A program made the translations under genes and the position numbers. The notes beneath the pieces were generated by a model, which worked only from the letters and a program-made list of their open reading frames with translations, was not told the origin of the DNA and did not search any database. This document shows, piece by piece, positions 52,468-62,971 of a stretch of DNA of 63,871 nucleotides; within the stretch, counting starts at the first letter, position 1; the number at the start of each line of letters is the position of its first letter. The DNA comes from Nonomuraea antri (GTDB lineage Bacteria > Actinomycetota > Actinomycetes > Streptosporangiales > Streptosporangiaceae): contig NZ_JABCPZ010000035.1 of NCBI RefSeq assembly GCF_013283785.1, forward strand, positions 1 through 63,871. The letters run 5' to 3'.

Positions 52468-52526
52468 GAAAAAAGGACGGCCCTTCGCCGCCGAGCACGA
52501 CTCGGGCGGGAAGGGCCGGTGGGTCC
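52468..52526 (-). terminator. lsr2 intrinsic terminator
   Basis: A long hairpin (GGCCCTTC at 52479-52486 with GAAGGGCC at 52510-52517, an inner 8-bp stem with one bulge, and outer GGAC/GTCC) is followed on the minus strand by a run of six T (complement of 52469-52474). This is a classic intrinsic terminator 15 nt after the lsr2 stop. Confidence 0.85.
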
Positions 52527-52541
52527 GGTCGGAGCCTGGAC

Positions 52542-52886
52542 TCAGTGCTGGGCCTCGTACTGCTCCACGATGGCGGCGGCGATGCGGCCGCGCTCGCTCA
52601 CGGACAGACCGTTGGCCTTGGCCCACTGCCTGATCTCGGTGGACTTCTCACGGCTGATCGTCTTGGCGCCGACCACGGCGGCGGCACGACGACCACGAAC
52701 GCCACGCTCGGCGCGCACCGGGCGGGCCTTGGTGATGAACGGGGCAAGAGCCTTCTCCAGCTTGTCCCTGTTGGCGGCCGAGAGGTCGATCTCATAGTTC
52801 GTGCCGTCGAGGGTGAAAGTCGTGGTGCGCTCGGCTTCGCTGCCGTCGATGTCGTCGATAAAGCTTTCCACGATCTGCTTGGCCAT
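52542..52886 (-). CDS. lsr2: Lsr2 nucleoid-associated protein
   Basis: 114 residues. N-terminal dimerisation domain (MAKQIVESFIDDIDGSEAE; YEIDLSAANRDKLEKAL) and C-terminal AT-rich-DNA-binding domain (IRQWAKANGLSVSERGRIAAA) with the RGR minor-groove motif. It silences AT-rich and horizontally acquired genes in actinobacteria. The ATG at 52886 has GGAG about 8 nt upstream. Confidence 0.97.
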   Translation of the reverse strand: MAKQIVESFIDDIDGSEAERTTTFTLDGTNYEIDLSAANRDKLEKALAPFITKARPVRAERGVRGRRAAAVVGAKTISREKSTEIRQWAKANGLSVSERGRIAAAIVEQYEAQH

Positions 52887-53031
52887 ACTGATGCTCCAAT
52901 TCGGGATATGGGCTCAGGGGGTACTCTAGCGTCTCCGCTGCGGGGGCATATTCGGCGGCAATTTCTCGCGGCGAGCATTCCGCCGGCCGAACGTCCCGGG
53001 AAGAGGGTACTCCTTTATTCGAGGGAAAAAG

Positions 53032-53355
53032 TCAGTTCGGCGGGCCGAGGAGGCGGGCGGTCCAGCGGGCGACACGGGCGTCGTCGGGGATCGGGGTCAC
53101 CTCCATGTGAGGCACATCATGCCCCTGATGCACGCTCAGGTACTCCTCGATCGCCGGAAGTCGCGCGGCCACGCTCTCCATGGTGAGCAGCCAATGCCGG
53201 GTCTCCTTGACGACTCCGTCGCGGTAGCGGATCGACACGACGGGCCCCAGCACGTCGACGCTGCTCGCGAGCCTGGCGCCGGTCAGGGCGTGCGCGAGCT
53301 CGTAGGCGTCCTCCTGGGTCCGAACCGTCGTGACGATCTGCACGCAGTCAGTCAT
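53032..53355 (-). CDS. cutA: CutA-family protein
   Basis: 107 residues of the CutA1 trimer family: IVTTVRTQEDAYELAHALTGARLAS in two pieces, VVSIRYRDGVVKETRHWLLTME and HQGHDVPHMEVTPI. Named for copper tolerance, but true function is debated. GGAAGG lies before the ATG at 53355. A 7-2-7 palindrome sits 85-100 nt upstream. Confidence 0.9.
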   Translation of the reverse strand: MTDCVQIVTTVRTQEDAYELAHALTGARLASSVDVLGPVVSIRYRDGVVKETRHWLLTMESVAARLPAIEEYLSVHQGHDVPHMEVTPIPDDARVARWTARLLGPPN

Positions 53356-53440
53356 GGGCCTTCCTGGAGCCGGGAACGGGGCCGGCCGCGGCGGCGCACA
53401 CCGGCCTTGTCCTTCCTGTACGGGGGCCGTGCTGAAGCGA

Positions 53441-53456
53441 TGGTACGCCCGTACCA
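53441..53456. promoter_or_regulatory. Palindrome upstream of cutA
   Basis: TGGTACG-CC-CGTACCA (53441-53456), a perfect 7-2-7 inverted repeat in the spacer between cutA and the TetR gene stop. It has operator-like size and symmetry. Confidence 0.5.
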
Positions 53457-53488
53457 GTTGACCCGCACCGGCAAACGGCCAGGTGAGG

Positions 53489-54151
53489 CTATTCCGCCGA
53501 ATCGGTGAGAAGCGGGTCGGCGAAAAGGCCGGCGCCGGTCAGCGTCTCCAGGTGGCGGCGCAGCGCGCGGGACATCAGCGCCGGCGTCATCCTGTCGGGC
53601 TGCAACACGCCTTCGACGGTGAGCCCGTCGATCAGCGCGCACAGCCGTTCCCGCTCCACCTCGAGGTCCGCGCCGGCGGGCAGCCAACCGCCCCGGCCCA
53701 GGCCCTCGATCACCCGCCCGGCCAGCGTGCGCATGCCTTCGTACGACTCGCGGGCCAGCTCCCGCAGCTCAGGACGGGTGCGCGCGGCGACGGCGAAGGC
53801 CAGCCACACGGTCGCCTCGTCGCGCCGCCGCTCGTCCAGCGGCAGCAGTTCGGACAGCAGCCCCTCGACGTGCGCGGCCCGCTCGGCCGGCGGCGCGGAT
53901 TCGACGGCGGCAAGCAGCGGACCGGCCCGCCGCTCCAGTCGGCCGGCGGTGCGCTCCAGCGAGGCGCGCATGGCGAACAACATCAGCTCGGTGTGGCCGG
54001 CGAAGTAGTGCCGGACCGAGCCGATCGCCAGCCCGGCCTCCTCGGCCACGTTGCGCAGCGAGGCGTGCTCGAACCCGGCCCGCCGCACGACGCGGAACAC
54101 GGCCTCCACCACCTCGTCGCGGCGGGCCTCCGGATCCACGATTTTCGGCAC
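53489..54151 (-). CDS. TetR-family regulator with twin operators
   Basis: 220 residues. Helix-turn-helix: EARRDEVVEAVFRVV, then LRNVAEEAGLAIGSVRHYFAGH (about 25-48). The C-terminal part is Arg/Glu-rich as in BetI-like TetR proteins. The GTG at 54151 (VPKIVDPEARR) is preferred over the ATG at 54190, because the longer form would run through the operators and the facing gene. Two TAGCA-N6-TGCTA sites lie between it and the divergent membrane gene. Confidence 0.9.
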   Translation of the reverse strand: MPKIVDPEARRDEVVEAVFRVVRRAGFEHASLRNVAEEAGLAIGSVRHYFAGHTELMLFAMRASLERTAGRLERRAGPLLAAVESAPPAERAAHVEGLLSELLPLDERRRDEATVWLAFAVAARTRPELRELARESYEGMRTLAGRVIEGLGRGGWLPAGADLEVERERLCALIDGLTVEGVLQPDRMTPALMSRALRRHLETLTGAGLFADPLLTDSAE

Positions 54152-54161
54152 CTTGTCTTTA

Positions 54162-54200
54162 TAGCACACCCTTGCTATTTTATTTAGCATGGACGTGCTA
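54162..54200. promoter_or_regulatory. Twin TAGCA-N6-TGCTA operators
   Basis: Site 1: TAGCA (54162-54166), 6 nt, TGCTA (54173-54177). Site 2: TAGCA (54185-54189), 6 nt, TGCTA (54196-54200). Centres are 23 bp apart, about two helical turns. Site 2 contains the ATG of the membrane gene. Confidence 0.8.
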
Positions 54201-54656
54201 AAAATCGTGCTCCTCGTCGGCCTGGTCTGCTACGTCGTGGCCAGGCGGATCGCCGGCGAACCGCTGGCCGCCAGAGACGTCTACGTGGCTCCGATCGTGC
54301 TGGTCGCGCTCGGCGTGCACGGACTGACCAAGGTCCATCTCGTCCCGCTCGACGTCGTCTGGCTGGCCGTAACGCTCGTGGTCGGCGTCGCCTTCGGCGC
54401 GCTGCGCGCGGGCACCACCGTGCTGTTCAGGAAGGAAGGCGTGCTGTGGCAGCGCTACACGTGGAAGACGCTCGTCGTGTGGGTGGTGACGGCGGCGATC
54501 AGCTTCGGCGTGGGTGCGCTGGCCATGGCCGCGGGCATGCAGGCCGAGGCCAGGTCGGTGTCGCTGTCGATCGGGGTCGGGCTGGCCGGCGAGGCGCTGG
54601 TGACCCTGCTCAGGGCGCGCGCGTCAGGGGTGCCGTTCGCGCCGGAACGGCGTTGA
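54189..54656 (+). CDS. Membrane protein, CcdC/DUF1453-like, leaderless
   Basis: 155 residues with about four to five hydrophobic segments (5-20, 35-52, 57-75, 95-118 and 122-143). The general pattern recalls CcdC/DUF1453 membrane proteins (weak). The ATG at 54189 has no ribosome site. Upstream is only AT-rich DNA (CTATTTTATTT), so a leaderless mRNA is likely. The start lies inside TetR operator 2, so it is almost certainly the target of the divergent TetR. Confidence 0.8.
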   Translation: MDVLKIVLLVGLVCYVVARRIAGEPLAARDVYVAPIVLVALGVHGLTKVHLVPLDVVWLAVTLVVGVAFGALRAGTTVLFRKEGVLWQRYTWKTLVVWVVTAAISFGVGALAMAAGMQAEARSVSLSIGVGLAGEALVTLLRARASGVPFAPERR

Positions 54657-54726
54657 CCCCGGCCGGCGACTTCGGCCTTCGGCCGGCCTTCCAGGACCGC
54701 CACAGGGGCGCGGTTGTGCAGGCGGT

Positions 54727-55677
54727 TCAGAGGCGGCGGAAGGTGCTGCGGTAGGCGAGGGGTGAGACGCCGACGGCGGCGTGCAGGTGCTGGCGCAGTG
54801 AGACCGCGCTGCCGAACCCGGACAGCCTGGCCACCTCCTCCACGCCCACGTCCGACGTCTCCAGCAGCCGCCTGGCGTGCTGGACCCGCTGGGCGGTCAG
54901 CCATCTGGCCGGGCTCACGCCGGTCTCCTCCCTGAAGCGCCGGGTGAACGTGCGCACGCTCATCCTGGCGTGCTCGGCCAGCGCGGACAGGTCGAGCGGG
55001 GTCTCCAGGTGGGTGAGCATCCACGCCCGCGTCGCCGCGGTGCCGCCGGCGCCGTCCTGCGGCAGCGGACGGTCGATGTACTGGGCCTGGCCGCCGTCGC
55101 GCCAGGGCGGCATCACGCAGCGGCGGGCGGCCCGGTTGGCCACCTCGCTGCCGTGGTCGCGCCTGATGAGGTGCAGGCACAGGTCGAGCCCGGCGGCCAC
55201 GCCGGCCGAGGTGAGCACGTCGCCGTCGTCCACGAACAGCACGTCGGGATCCAGTTCCACGTCGGGGAACAACGTGGCGAAGAGAGCGACGTTGCGCCAG
55301 TGGGTGGTGGCTCGGCGGCCGTCGAGCAGGCCGGCGGCGGCCAGCACGAACGCGCCCGTGCAGATCGACATCGTGCGCGGGCGGCCCTGCAGCGCCTCGC
55401 GCAGTTCGTCGCTGATCACGCCGTCGGTGAGCGTCGGGCCGCCGTGGATGCCCGGCACCAGGACGGTGTCGGCGGTGTCGAGCACGTCGAGGTCGTGGTC
55501 GGGGAGCACGGCGTAGCCCGCCGAGCAGCGCACCGGGGCGCGGCCAGGCGAGCACGTCACCACCTCGTAGAGTTTCTCTCCGTCCGGCGACTCCGCGGTG
55601 TGGAACACCTGCCCGGGCACGCCGAGGTCGAGCGGGGCGAACTGGTCGAGTACGACGACCGCGATCCGGTGCGGCAT
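54727..55677 (-). CDS. GlxA-family AraC-type regulator 2
   Basis: 316 residues. A DJ-1/PfpI-like domain (1-180) has SICTGAFVLAAAGLLDGRRATTHW in two blocks. An AraC domain follows (about 215-315: LAEHARMSVRTFTRRFREETG; VARLSGFGSAVSLRQHL). Same architecture as the regulator at 44516-45487, but clearly diverged. Divergent from an MFS gene over 71 bp, which it probably controls. Confidence 0.92.
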   Translation of the reverse strand: MPHRIAVVVLDQFAPLDLGVPGQVFHTAESPDGEKLYEVVTCSPGRAPVRCSAGYAVLPDHDLDVLDTADTVLVPGIHGGPTLTDGVISDELREALQGRPRTMSICTGAFVLAAAGLLDGRRATTHWRNVALFATLFPDVELDPDVLFVDDGDVLTSAGVAAGLDLCLHLIRRDHGSEVANRAARRCVMPPWRDGGQAQYIDRPLPQDGAGGTAATRAWMLTHLETPLDLSALAEHARMSVRTFTRRFREETGVSPARWLTAQRVQHARRLLETSDVGVEEVARLSGFGSAVSLRQHLHAAVGVSPLAYRSTFRRL

Positions 55678-55748
55678 GGCCCGATTCTTTCACATAATGG
55701 CTATCCGGCCACTCGCGCCAATGTAATGCGATAAATCAGGATTAGCGC

Positions 55749-57008
55749 ATGACTGTGAGCACCACCGCCCGCCCCCGGCTGCACCGGGCCTGGTTCGTCG
55801 CGGGCGTCGCCTTCGTCGCGATACTCGGCGCCGCCGGGTTCCGCGCCACCCCCGGCGTCCTGATCAATCCGCTGGAGGCCGAGTTCGGCTGGACCAAGGG
55901 CACGATCTCGCTGGCGGTATCGATCAACCTGGTGCTCTACGGACTGACCGCGCCGTTCGCCGCCGCGCTGATGGACCGCTTCGGCATGCGCCGCGTCGTC
56001 GCGCTGGCGCTGCTGACGGTGGCGGCGGGCAGCGGGCTCACCGTGCTGATGACCGAGAGCTGGCACCTGCTGCTGTTCTGGGGCGTGTTCATCGGGCTGG
56101 GCACCGGCTCGATGGCGCTGGTGTTCGCGGCCACCGTGACGGATCGCTGGTTCGTCCGGCACCGCGGCCTGGTCACCGGCATCCTCACCGCGGCCGGGGC
56201 CACCGGGCAGCTCGTCTTCCTGCCGGTGCTCGCCTGGCTGGCCCAGGGGCCCGGCTGGCGGATCGCCTCGCTCACCGTGGCCGGGGCGGCGCTGGCCGTG
56301 GTGCCGTTCGTGTGGTGGCTGCTGCGCGACCACCCCGAGGACGTGGGCACCACCGCGCTGGGCGCGGAGCCGGGCGCCGTGCGTATCGCGCCGCCGAAGG
56401 TGAACGCGGCGGTCAGAGCGGTCACGGTGCTCGCCGCGGCGGCGAAGACCCGGCCGTTCTGGCTGCTCGCCGGCGGCTTCGCGATCTGCGGAGCCAGTAC
56501 GAACGGCCTGGTCGGCACCCACTTCATCCCCGCCGCGCACGATCACGGCATGGCCGAGCCCGTCGCGGCCGGGCTGCTGGCCGTCATCGGGATCTTCGAC
56601 ATCGCCGGCACGATCGCCTCCGGCTGGCTCAGCGACAAGGTCGATCCGAAGATCCTGCTCGGCGTCTACTACGGGCTGCGCGGGCTGTCTCTGATGGTGC
56701 TGCCCGGCCTGTTCGCGGCCAGCCCCGAGCCCAGCATGCTGGTCTTCATCGTCTTCTACGGCCTGGACTGGGTGGCCACCGTGCCGCCCACCGTGGCGCT
56801 GTGCAGGAAGATCTACGGGGCCGACGGCGCGGTCGTCTTCGGCTGGGTGTTCGGCTCGCACCAGGTGGGCGCGGCGATCGCGGCCGTGGGCGCCGGACTG
56901 ACCCGTGACCAGCTGGGCGCCTACGACCTGGCCTGGTACGCCGCGGGCGCGCTGTGCCTGCTGGCCGCGGGCATGTCCCTGGCGATCGGGCATGCTAGGA
57001 CACGATGA
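55749..57008 (+). CDS. MFS transporter, OFA/monocarboxylate-like
   Basis: A 419-residue, 12-helix MFS protein: ATPGVLINPLEAEFGWTKG in the first loop, DRFGMRRVVALALL (motif A) and DRWFVRHRGLVTGILTAAGATGQ. The pattern fits the oxalate/formate-antiporter or monocarboxylate branch; substrate unknown. The ATG at 55749 lies in AT-rich DNA without a clear ribosome site. The stop overlaps the PTH2 start (ATGA). Confidence 0.9.
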   Translation: MTVSTTARPRLHRAWFVAGVAFVAILGAAGFRATPGVLINPLEAEFGWTKGTISLAVSINLVLYGLTAPFAAALMDRFGMRRVVALALLTVAAGSGLTVLMTESWHLLLFWGVFIGLGTGSMALVFAATVTDRWFVRHRGLVTGILTAAGATGQLVFLPVLAWLAQGPGWRIASLTVAGAALAVVPFVWWLLRDHPEDVGTTALGAEPGAVRIAPPKVNAAVRAVTVLAAAAKTRPFWLLAGGFAICGASTNGLVGTHFIPAAHDHGMAEPVAAGLLAVIGIFDIAGTIASGWLSDKVDPKILLGVYYGLRGLSLMVLPGLFAASPEPSMLVFIVFYGLDWVATVPPTVALCRKIYGADGAVVFGWVFGSHQVGAAIAAVGAGLTRDQLGAYDLAWYAAGALCLLAAGMSLAIGHARTR

Positions 57009-57667
57009 ACGAATCGGAGCTGATGGTCCTGCCCCTGGTGGTCAGGATCGAGAGGGCCGCGCCGCCGGAGCGCACCGACGCGCTGGAGGCGGCCGCCATG
57101 GCCGTGCTGAGCGTGCTCGACGACCCGGGCGAGTGGGCGGCCGAACTGCTGGCCTGGCAGTCCACCGGCAAGATCCGCAAGGTGGTGCGCAGGGCCAGGG
57201 GCGCCGAGTGGCGCCGGGCCGAGGCGCTGCCCGGGCGCACGGTCGAGCACCGCACGGCCGAGGTGCGCGTGCACCCGCCGGTGCCGCTCGACGACTGGCC
57301 GCGCGACCTGGCCAGGCTGCAGGTGTCGGGCACCGAGCTGCACGACACCGCCGAGCCGGGTCCGCCCGCGCCGCCGGTGTTGTGGGCGAACCCTGGCCTG
57401 GTCATGTCGGCGGGCAAGGCCATGGCCCAGGCCGGGCACGCCGCGCAGCTCGCCTGGTGGGCCAGCGACCAGGAGGAACGCGCCGCCTGGCGGGCGGCGG
57501 GGCTGACCGTGTCCGTGCGGGACGCCGCCGATCAGGGCGACTTCGACGCCAAGGTGGCGGCCGGGCTGCCGGTGGTGCGCGACGCCGGGTTCACCGAGAT
57601 CGAGCCGGGCTCGTGCACGTTCGTGGCCGAGGCGCCGTGGCTGTTCGGGCGGGTCGCCAGGCGGTGA
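57005..57667 (+). CDS. PTH2-type peptidyl-tRNA hydrolase domain protein
   Basis: 220 residues. The C-terminal half (about 125-220) is a PTH2 domain: VMSAGKAMAQAGHAAQLAWW and VRDAGFTEIEPGSCTFVA. Archaeal-type PTH2 enzymes recycle peptidyl-tRNA. The N-terminal about 120 residues are not part of the classic enzyme, and similar two-part proteins occur in actinobacteria. Coupled by ATGA overlap to the MFS gene, a combination with no obvious joint meaning. Confidence 0.88.
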   Translation: MNESELMVLPLVVRIERAAPPERTDALEAAAMAVLSVLDDPGEWAAELLAWQSTGKIRKVVRRARGAEWRRAEALPGRTVEHRTAEVRVHPPVPLDDWPRDLARLQVSGTELHDTAEPGPPAPPVLWANPGLVMSAGKAMAQAGHAAQLAWWASDQEERAAWRAAGLTVSVRDAADQGDFDAKVAAGLPVVRDAGFTEIEPGSCTFVAEAPWLFGRVARR

Positions 57668-57716
57668 CATCGGTCATCGGAGGGCGGCGCGGGCTGCCGG
57701 AGGGCGACGCGGGGCT

Positions 57717-58712
57717 TCAGACGGTGAACACGTCGGCCAGGACGCCGCCCGCCGGGGTGATCCTGGCGGGCGACGGGCTGTCGTAGACCACCATGAGCCG
57801 CCCGTCCGCCAGCACGGCCAGCCCCTCAGGATGGTCGCAGCCCACGCCGTAGGGCAGCTCGACGACGGTCTCCAGCTCGTCGGCCGGGACGATCTCCGCG
57901 TCGCGCCGCACCCGCCAGCGCAGCACGCGCACCGGGCCGTCCAGGTCCATGGTGGGCCCGGTGAGCAGCAGCAGATCGCCGCCCATCGGGCACAGGTCGC
58001 GCACGCCCAGCCCGCCCAGGTCGAGGAAGTGCTTGCGGTACGGCGCGCCCAGCCTGAGCCTGCCGTACCCGGCCTCCTCCGGGCGGATCTCCAGCACCAC
58101 CGCCCAGCCGCGCAGCACCGGGCCGCGCAACCCCAGGTAGACCCGCTCGCCCAGGACCGCGATGCCCTCGACGTCGAGCCCGTTGTCCTTGCCCGGCAGC
58201 GCCAGGAACGGGGCCAGGTGGCGGTCGTGCTCCAGCTCGGCGGCCAGGTTGTTCCTGCCGGACATGATCTGGCCCTTGGCGGGGGCGTCGGTGACCGGGT
58301 CCAGGGGGAGTCGTACCAGGATGAAGCGGTTCTCCTCGCGGACGACGGTGGCCAGCCGGTCGGCGGCGCGCTCCGGGCTCTTGGGCTTGACCTTGCGGCG
58401 CTTGAGGCTGTGCGAGCCGATCGCCCACAGGTGGCCGTCGGCCCTGGCCAGGCCCTCGATGTCGGCCTCGTCGCGCGGCCCGGCGGGCAGCGGCACGTAG
58501 TCGGCCAGCGCGAACGTGCGCTGCGACCCGTAGTGGTCGCCTGACCAGGCCAGATGCTCGATCGTGGCGGTCTCGTCGCCCGCCACCCACAGGCCGGCGC
58601 CGTCGCTGCGCAGGGCCGAGAGGTTGGTGTGCGTCCCGGCGTCGCGCGAGGCACGGTCGAATCGGAGCTCCACCTGTTCCACGACGCCATGATGACACTT
58701 CGGTAGCTTCAT
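57717..58712 (-). CDS. DUF3616 protein
   Basis: 331 residues, beta-propeller-like DUF3616: LSALRSDGAGLWVAGDETATIEHL, DEADIEGLARADGHLWAIGSHSLKRRK, NRFILVRLPLDP and LDVEGIAVLGERVYLGLRGPV. Probably a cytosolic scaffold or hydrolase of unknown role. The ATG at 58712 is preceded by a CGCGG-N4-CCGCG palindrome rather than a ribosome site, so the start may be a later GTG. Confidence 0.88.
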   Translation of the reverse strand: MKLPKCHHGVVEQVELRFDRASRDAGTHTNLSALRSDGAGLWVAGDETATIEHLAWSGDHYGSQRTFALADYVPLPAGPRDEADIEGLARADGHLWAIGSHSLKRRKVKPKSPERAADRLATVVREENRFILVRLPLDPVTDAPAKGQIMSGRNNLAAELEHDRHLAPFLALPGKDNGLDVEGIAVLGERVYLGLRGPVLRGWAVVLEIRPEEAGYGRLRLGAPYRKHFLDLGGLGVRDLCPMGGDLLLLTGPTMDLDGPVRVLRWRVRRDAEIVPADELETVVELPYGVGCDHPEGLAVLADGRLMVVYDSPSPARITPAGGVLADVFTV

Positions 58713-58783
58713 ACGCGGAATGCCGCGATATGTCGTACGCTCCCGTCGTGCTCGATGGGGAAGATGAGACCAAGGGTTCCCAA

Positions 58784-59662
58784 GTGAGAACCGCCAAACG
58801 CCCGGGAACCCCTGCCTCTCCGCCCAGGCGCTCCCGCATCGGCGACCTCAAGATAGGGGTCGTCTACCGGGGGCTCGCCGTGGCCGCGGCGGTCGCGGTC
58901 GGCGTGGTCGCGCTGATCGTGGCCCTCCCATCGGATCAGGACGAGGCCGTCGCGGGGCCGATCACCGCGCCGTCGGCCGCGCCGGCCTCGTCCGTGCCCG
59001 CGCTCACCCCCGACACGGCCGTGCCGCGGGGGTCGGCCTCGCAGGCGCCCGCCTCGCCGGTGTCCGCGTCGGAGTCGCCCGTCGCCGCCGATCCCACGCC
59101 TTCGCCTTCGCCCGGTTCCTCGCTGGCGCCCGGATACACCGCGATGGAGGCGTTGCACGCCGATCCGCGCGTGCCGAAGCTGACGTCCAAGGTCAAGCGG
59201 GTCAAGCTGAGCCGGCCGGGCAAGCGGGTGGTCAAGGACCGGCGCAGCGGGCTGGCCGTGCCGAAGCTGTCGCGGCCGTGGAAGTCGTACGGGGCCGCGC
59301 CGTTCACCACCAAGCAGGTGCTGCCGCTGAAGGGGCGGCTGCGCGGGATGCTCGTGACGTGCCCGCTGCCGATCATGGAGCAGAAGTCGCCGCGTGACAG
59401 TGCGCTGCTGGCGGCCCGCTGGACGCTCAACCATCACCCCAAGGGGGCCAGGATCAGCTGGCTCGCGTCACAGCCGGTCAAAAGCGGATGGATGCTGATT
59501 TATCGGGTTAAATACGGCAAACGATCATCTCGGGCGGCCGTGGTCGTGATGGACGGGGGAATGAGCAAGCCTGGTCTTGCGTTCGTCACAGTGCCTGACA
59601 CGCAGAGAAACCGCTGGCGCGACATCACCCGCGTTGTCTCAGGTTTGCGTGTCCTAGGCTAG
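58784..59662 (+). CDS. Membrane-anchored exported protein, unknown
   Basis: About 292 residues. A short basic N-terminus (RTAKRPGTP...RRSRIGDLK), one helix (about 30-50, GLAVAAAVAVGVVALIVALP) and a Pro/Ser/Ala linker (55-115). A basic C-terminal domain (about 120-292) contains KRVKLSRPGKRVVKDRR, WKSYGAAPFTTKQVLP and WRDITRVVSGLRVLG. Family not recognised. The GTG at 58784 (AAGGG 7 nt upstream) is preferred; the ATG at 58730 would add 18 residues. It precedes ftsH by 37 nt and may be co-transcribed. Confidence 0.75.
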   Translation: MRTAKRPGTPASPPRRSRIGDLKIGVVYRGLAVAAAVAVGVVALIVALPSDQDEAVAGPITAPSAAPASSVPALTPDTAVPRGSASQAPASPVSASESPVAADPTPSPSPGSSLAPGYTAMEALHADPRVPKLTSKVKRVKLSRPGKRVVKDRRSGLAVPKLSRPWKSYGAAPFTTKQVLPLKGRLRGMLVTCPLPIMEQKSPRDSALLAARWTLNHHPKGARISWLASQPVKSGWMLIYRVKYGKRSSRAAVVVMDGGMSKPGLAFVTVPDTQRNRWRDITRVVSGLRVLG

Positions 59663-59699
59663 TCGATCATGGAATGCGGCGATGTGGGGGAGTGACGCC

Positions 59700-61664
<1,965 letters not shown>

Positions 61665-61732
61665 CGCAACCCGGGCGTTCGCTCGATTCTGGGCTGGGAA
61701 CGTCTCCCGCGACAACGATCGGGGGGACAGTC

Positions 61733-62341
61733 GTGACACTGAATGACGAGCTTCTCACCCAGCTCGGCGACCCCGGGCTCGAGCAGATCGCCGGGATGCT
61801 CGGCACCGATCCGGCCACCGCGCGCAAGGTGGTGGAGGCCGTGTCCGGGACCATCGTCGGCGGCATGGCACGCAACGCCGAGCATCCCGACGGCGCCGAG
61901 GCGCTGCGCAGCGCGCTGGACGACCACGTCGACGCCGACCCGTTCAACGGCGACGTGGCCTCGCTCACGCGCGACGGGCACAGCATCCTCGGGCACGTGC
62001 TGGGCGGCCAGGGCACGGAACGGGCGGCGGCCGGGCTCTCGCAGATGGCCGGCATCAACACCGGCACCATCATGAAGCTGCTGCCGCTGATCGCTCCCAT
62101 GGTGATGTCGCTGCTGGCCAACCGGGCCGCCGGCCAGAACCTGGACGCCGGGGCGGTCGCCGACGACCTCAACAGGGAGCACCAGGCCCTGCCCGGCGGC
62201 CTGGGCAACCTGCTGGGCGGGCTGCTGAGCAGCATCTTCGGCGGAGCGGTGCCGCAGCAGGGCTTTCCCTACGAGCCGCCGCCCAGCGCGGAGCAGCCGC
62301 AGCACCAGCCGGCGCAGGGCAGGTCCAACCCCGACTGGTGA
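61733..62341 (+). CDS. DUF937 protein
   Basis: 202 residues. The helical DUF937 body (about 1-165) has DPATARKVVEAVSGTIVGGMARNA, GHSILGHVLGGQ and MKLLPLIAPMVMSLLANR. Gly-rich LGNLLGGLLSSIFGG and a Pro/Gln tail follow. Relatives include YidB-like proteins of unknown function. The GTG at 61733 has GGGGGGA upstream. Follows ftsH after 68 nt. Confidence 0.9.
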   Translation: MTLNDELLTQLGDPGLEQIAGMLGTDPATARKVVEAVSGTIVGGMARNAEHPDGAEALRSALDDHVDADPFNGDVASLTRDGHSILGHVLGGQGTERAAAGLSQMAGINTGTIMKLLPLIAPMVMSLLANRAAGQNLDAGAVADDLNREHQALPGGLGNLLGGLLSSIFGGAVPQQGFPYEPPPSAEQPQHQPAQGRSNPDW

Positions 62342-62379
62342 GCGTCCGGGCCGCCGGCCTTCCTTAGTAAGCTGGGACG

Positions 62380-62961
62380 ATGATCGTCCTGGCCTCAGCA
62401 TCCCCCGCCCGCCTGGCACTGCTGCGCAGCGCTGGCCTCGACCCCAAGGTGATCGTCAGCGGCGTCGACGAGGAGCCCTTCACCGCGCACTCACCGGCCG
62501 CGCTCAGCCTCGCCCTGGCCAAGGCGAAGGCCACCGCCGTGGCCGACGGGCTGGACGAGGGGCTGGTCATCGGCTGCGACTCGATCCTGGAGCTCGACGG
62601 ACGGCCGTACGGCAAGCCGGCCACGCAGGAGGAGGCCGTCGAACGCTGGCGGCTGATGCGCGGGCGCACCGGCCGGCTGGTCACCGGGCACTGCGTGATC
62701 GACGCGGCGTCCGGGCGGTCCGCGGCCGAGGTGGCGACGACGGTGGTGCGCTTCGGCCAGCCGTCCGAGGAGGAGATCGCCGCCTACGTCGAGACGGGCG
62801 AACCGCTCAAGGTGGCGGGGGCGTTCACGCTCGACGGGCGCGGCGGCTGGTTCGTCGAGGGCATCGACGGCGACCACGGGAACGTGCTCGGAATCTCCCT
62901 GCCGCTCGTCCGCGACCTGTTCGCCGAACTCGGCTACGCGGTGACGTCGTTCTGGCGCTAG
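62380..62961 (+). CDS. Maf-family nucleotide pyrophosphatase
   Basis: 193 residues. [15 protein letters not shown] (substrate loop), [22 protein letters not shown] and [10 protein letters not shown] are all conserved Maf motifs. Such enzymes hydrolyse non-canonical or modified NTPs (dTTP/UTP/m7GTP, depending on subfamily) and may limit septation. The ATG at 62380 has a weak ribosome site (AAGCTGGGACG). Confidence 0.94.
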   Translation: MIVLASASPARLALLRSAGLDPKVIVSGVDEEPFTAHSPAALSLALAKAKATAVADGLDEGLVIGCDSILELDGRPYGKPATQEEAVERWRLMRGRTGRLVTGHCVIDAASGRSAAEVATTVVRFGQPSEEEIAAYVETGEPLKVAGAFTLDGRGGWFVEGIDGDHGNVLGISLPLVRDLFAELGYAVTSFWR

Positions 62962-62971
62962 CCTGCGGGGC

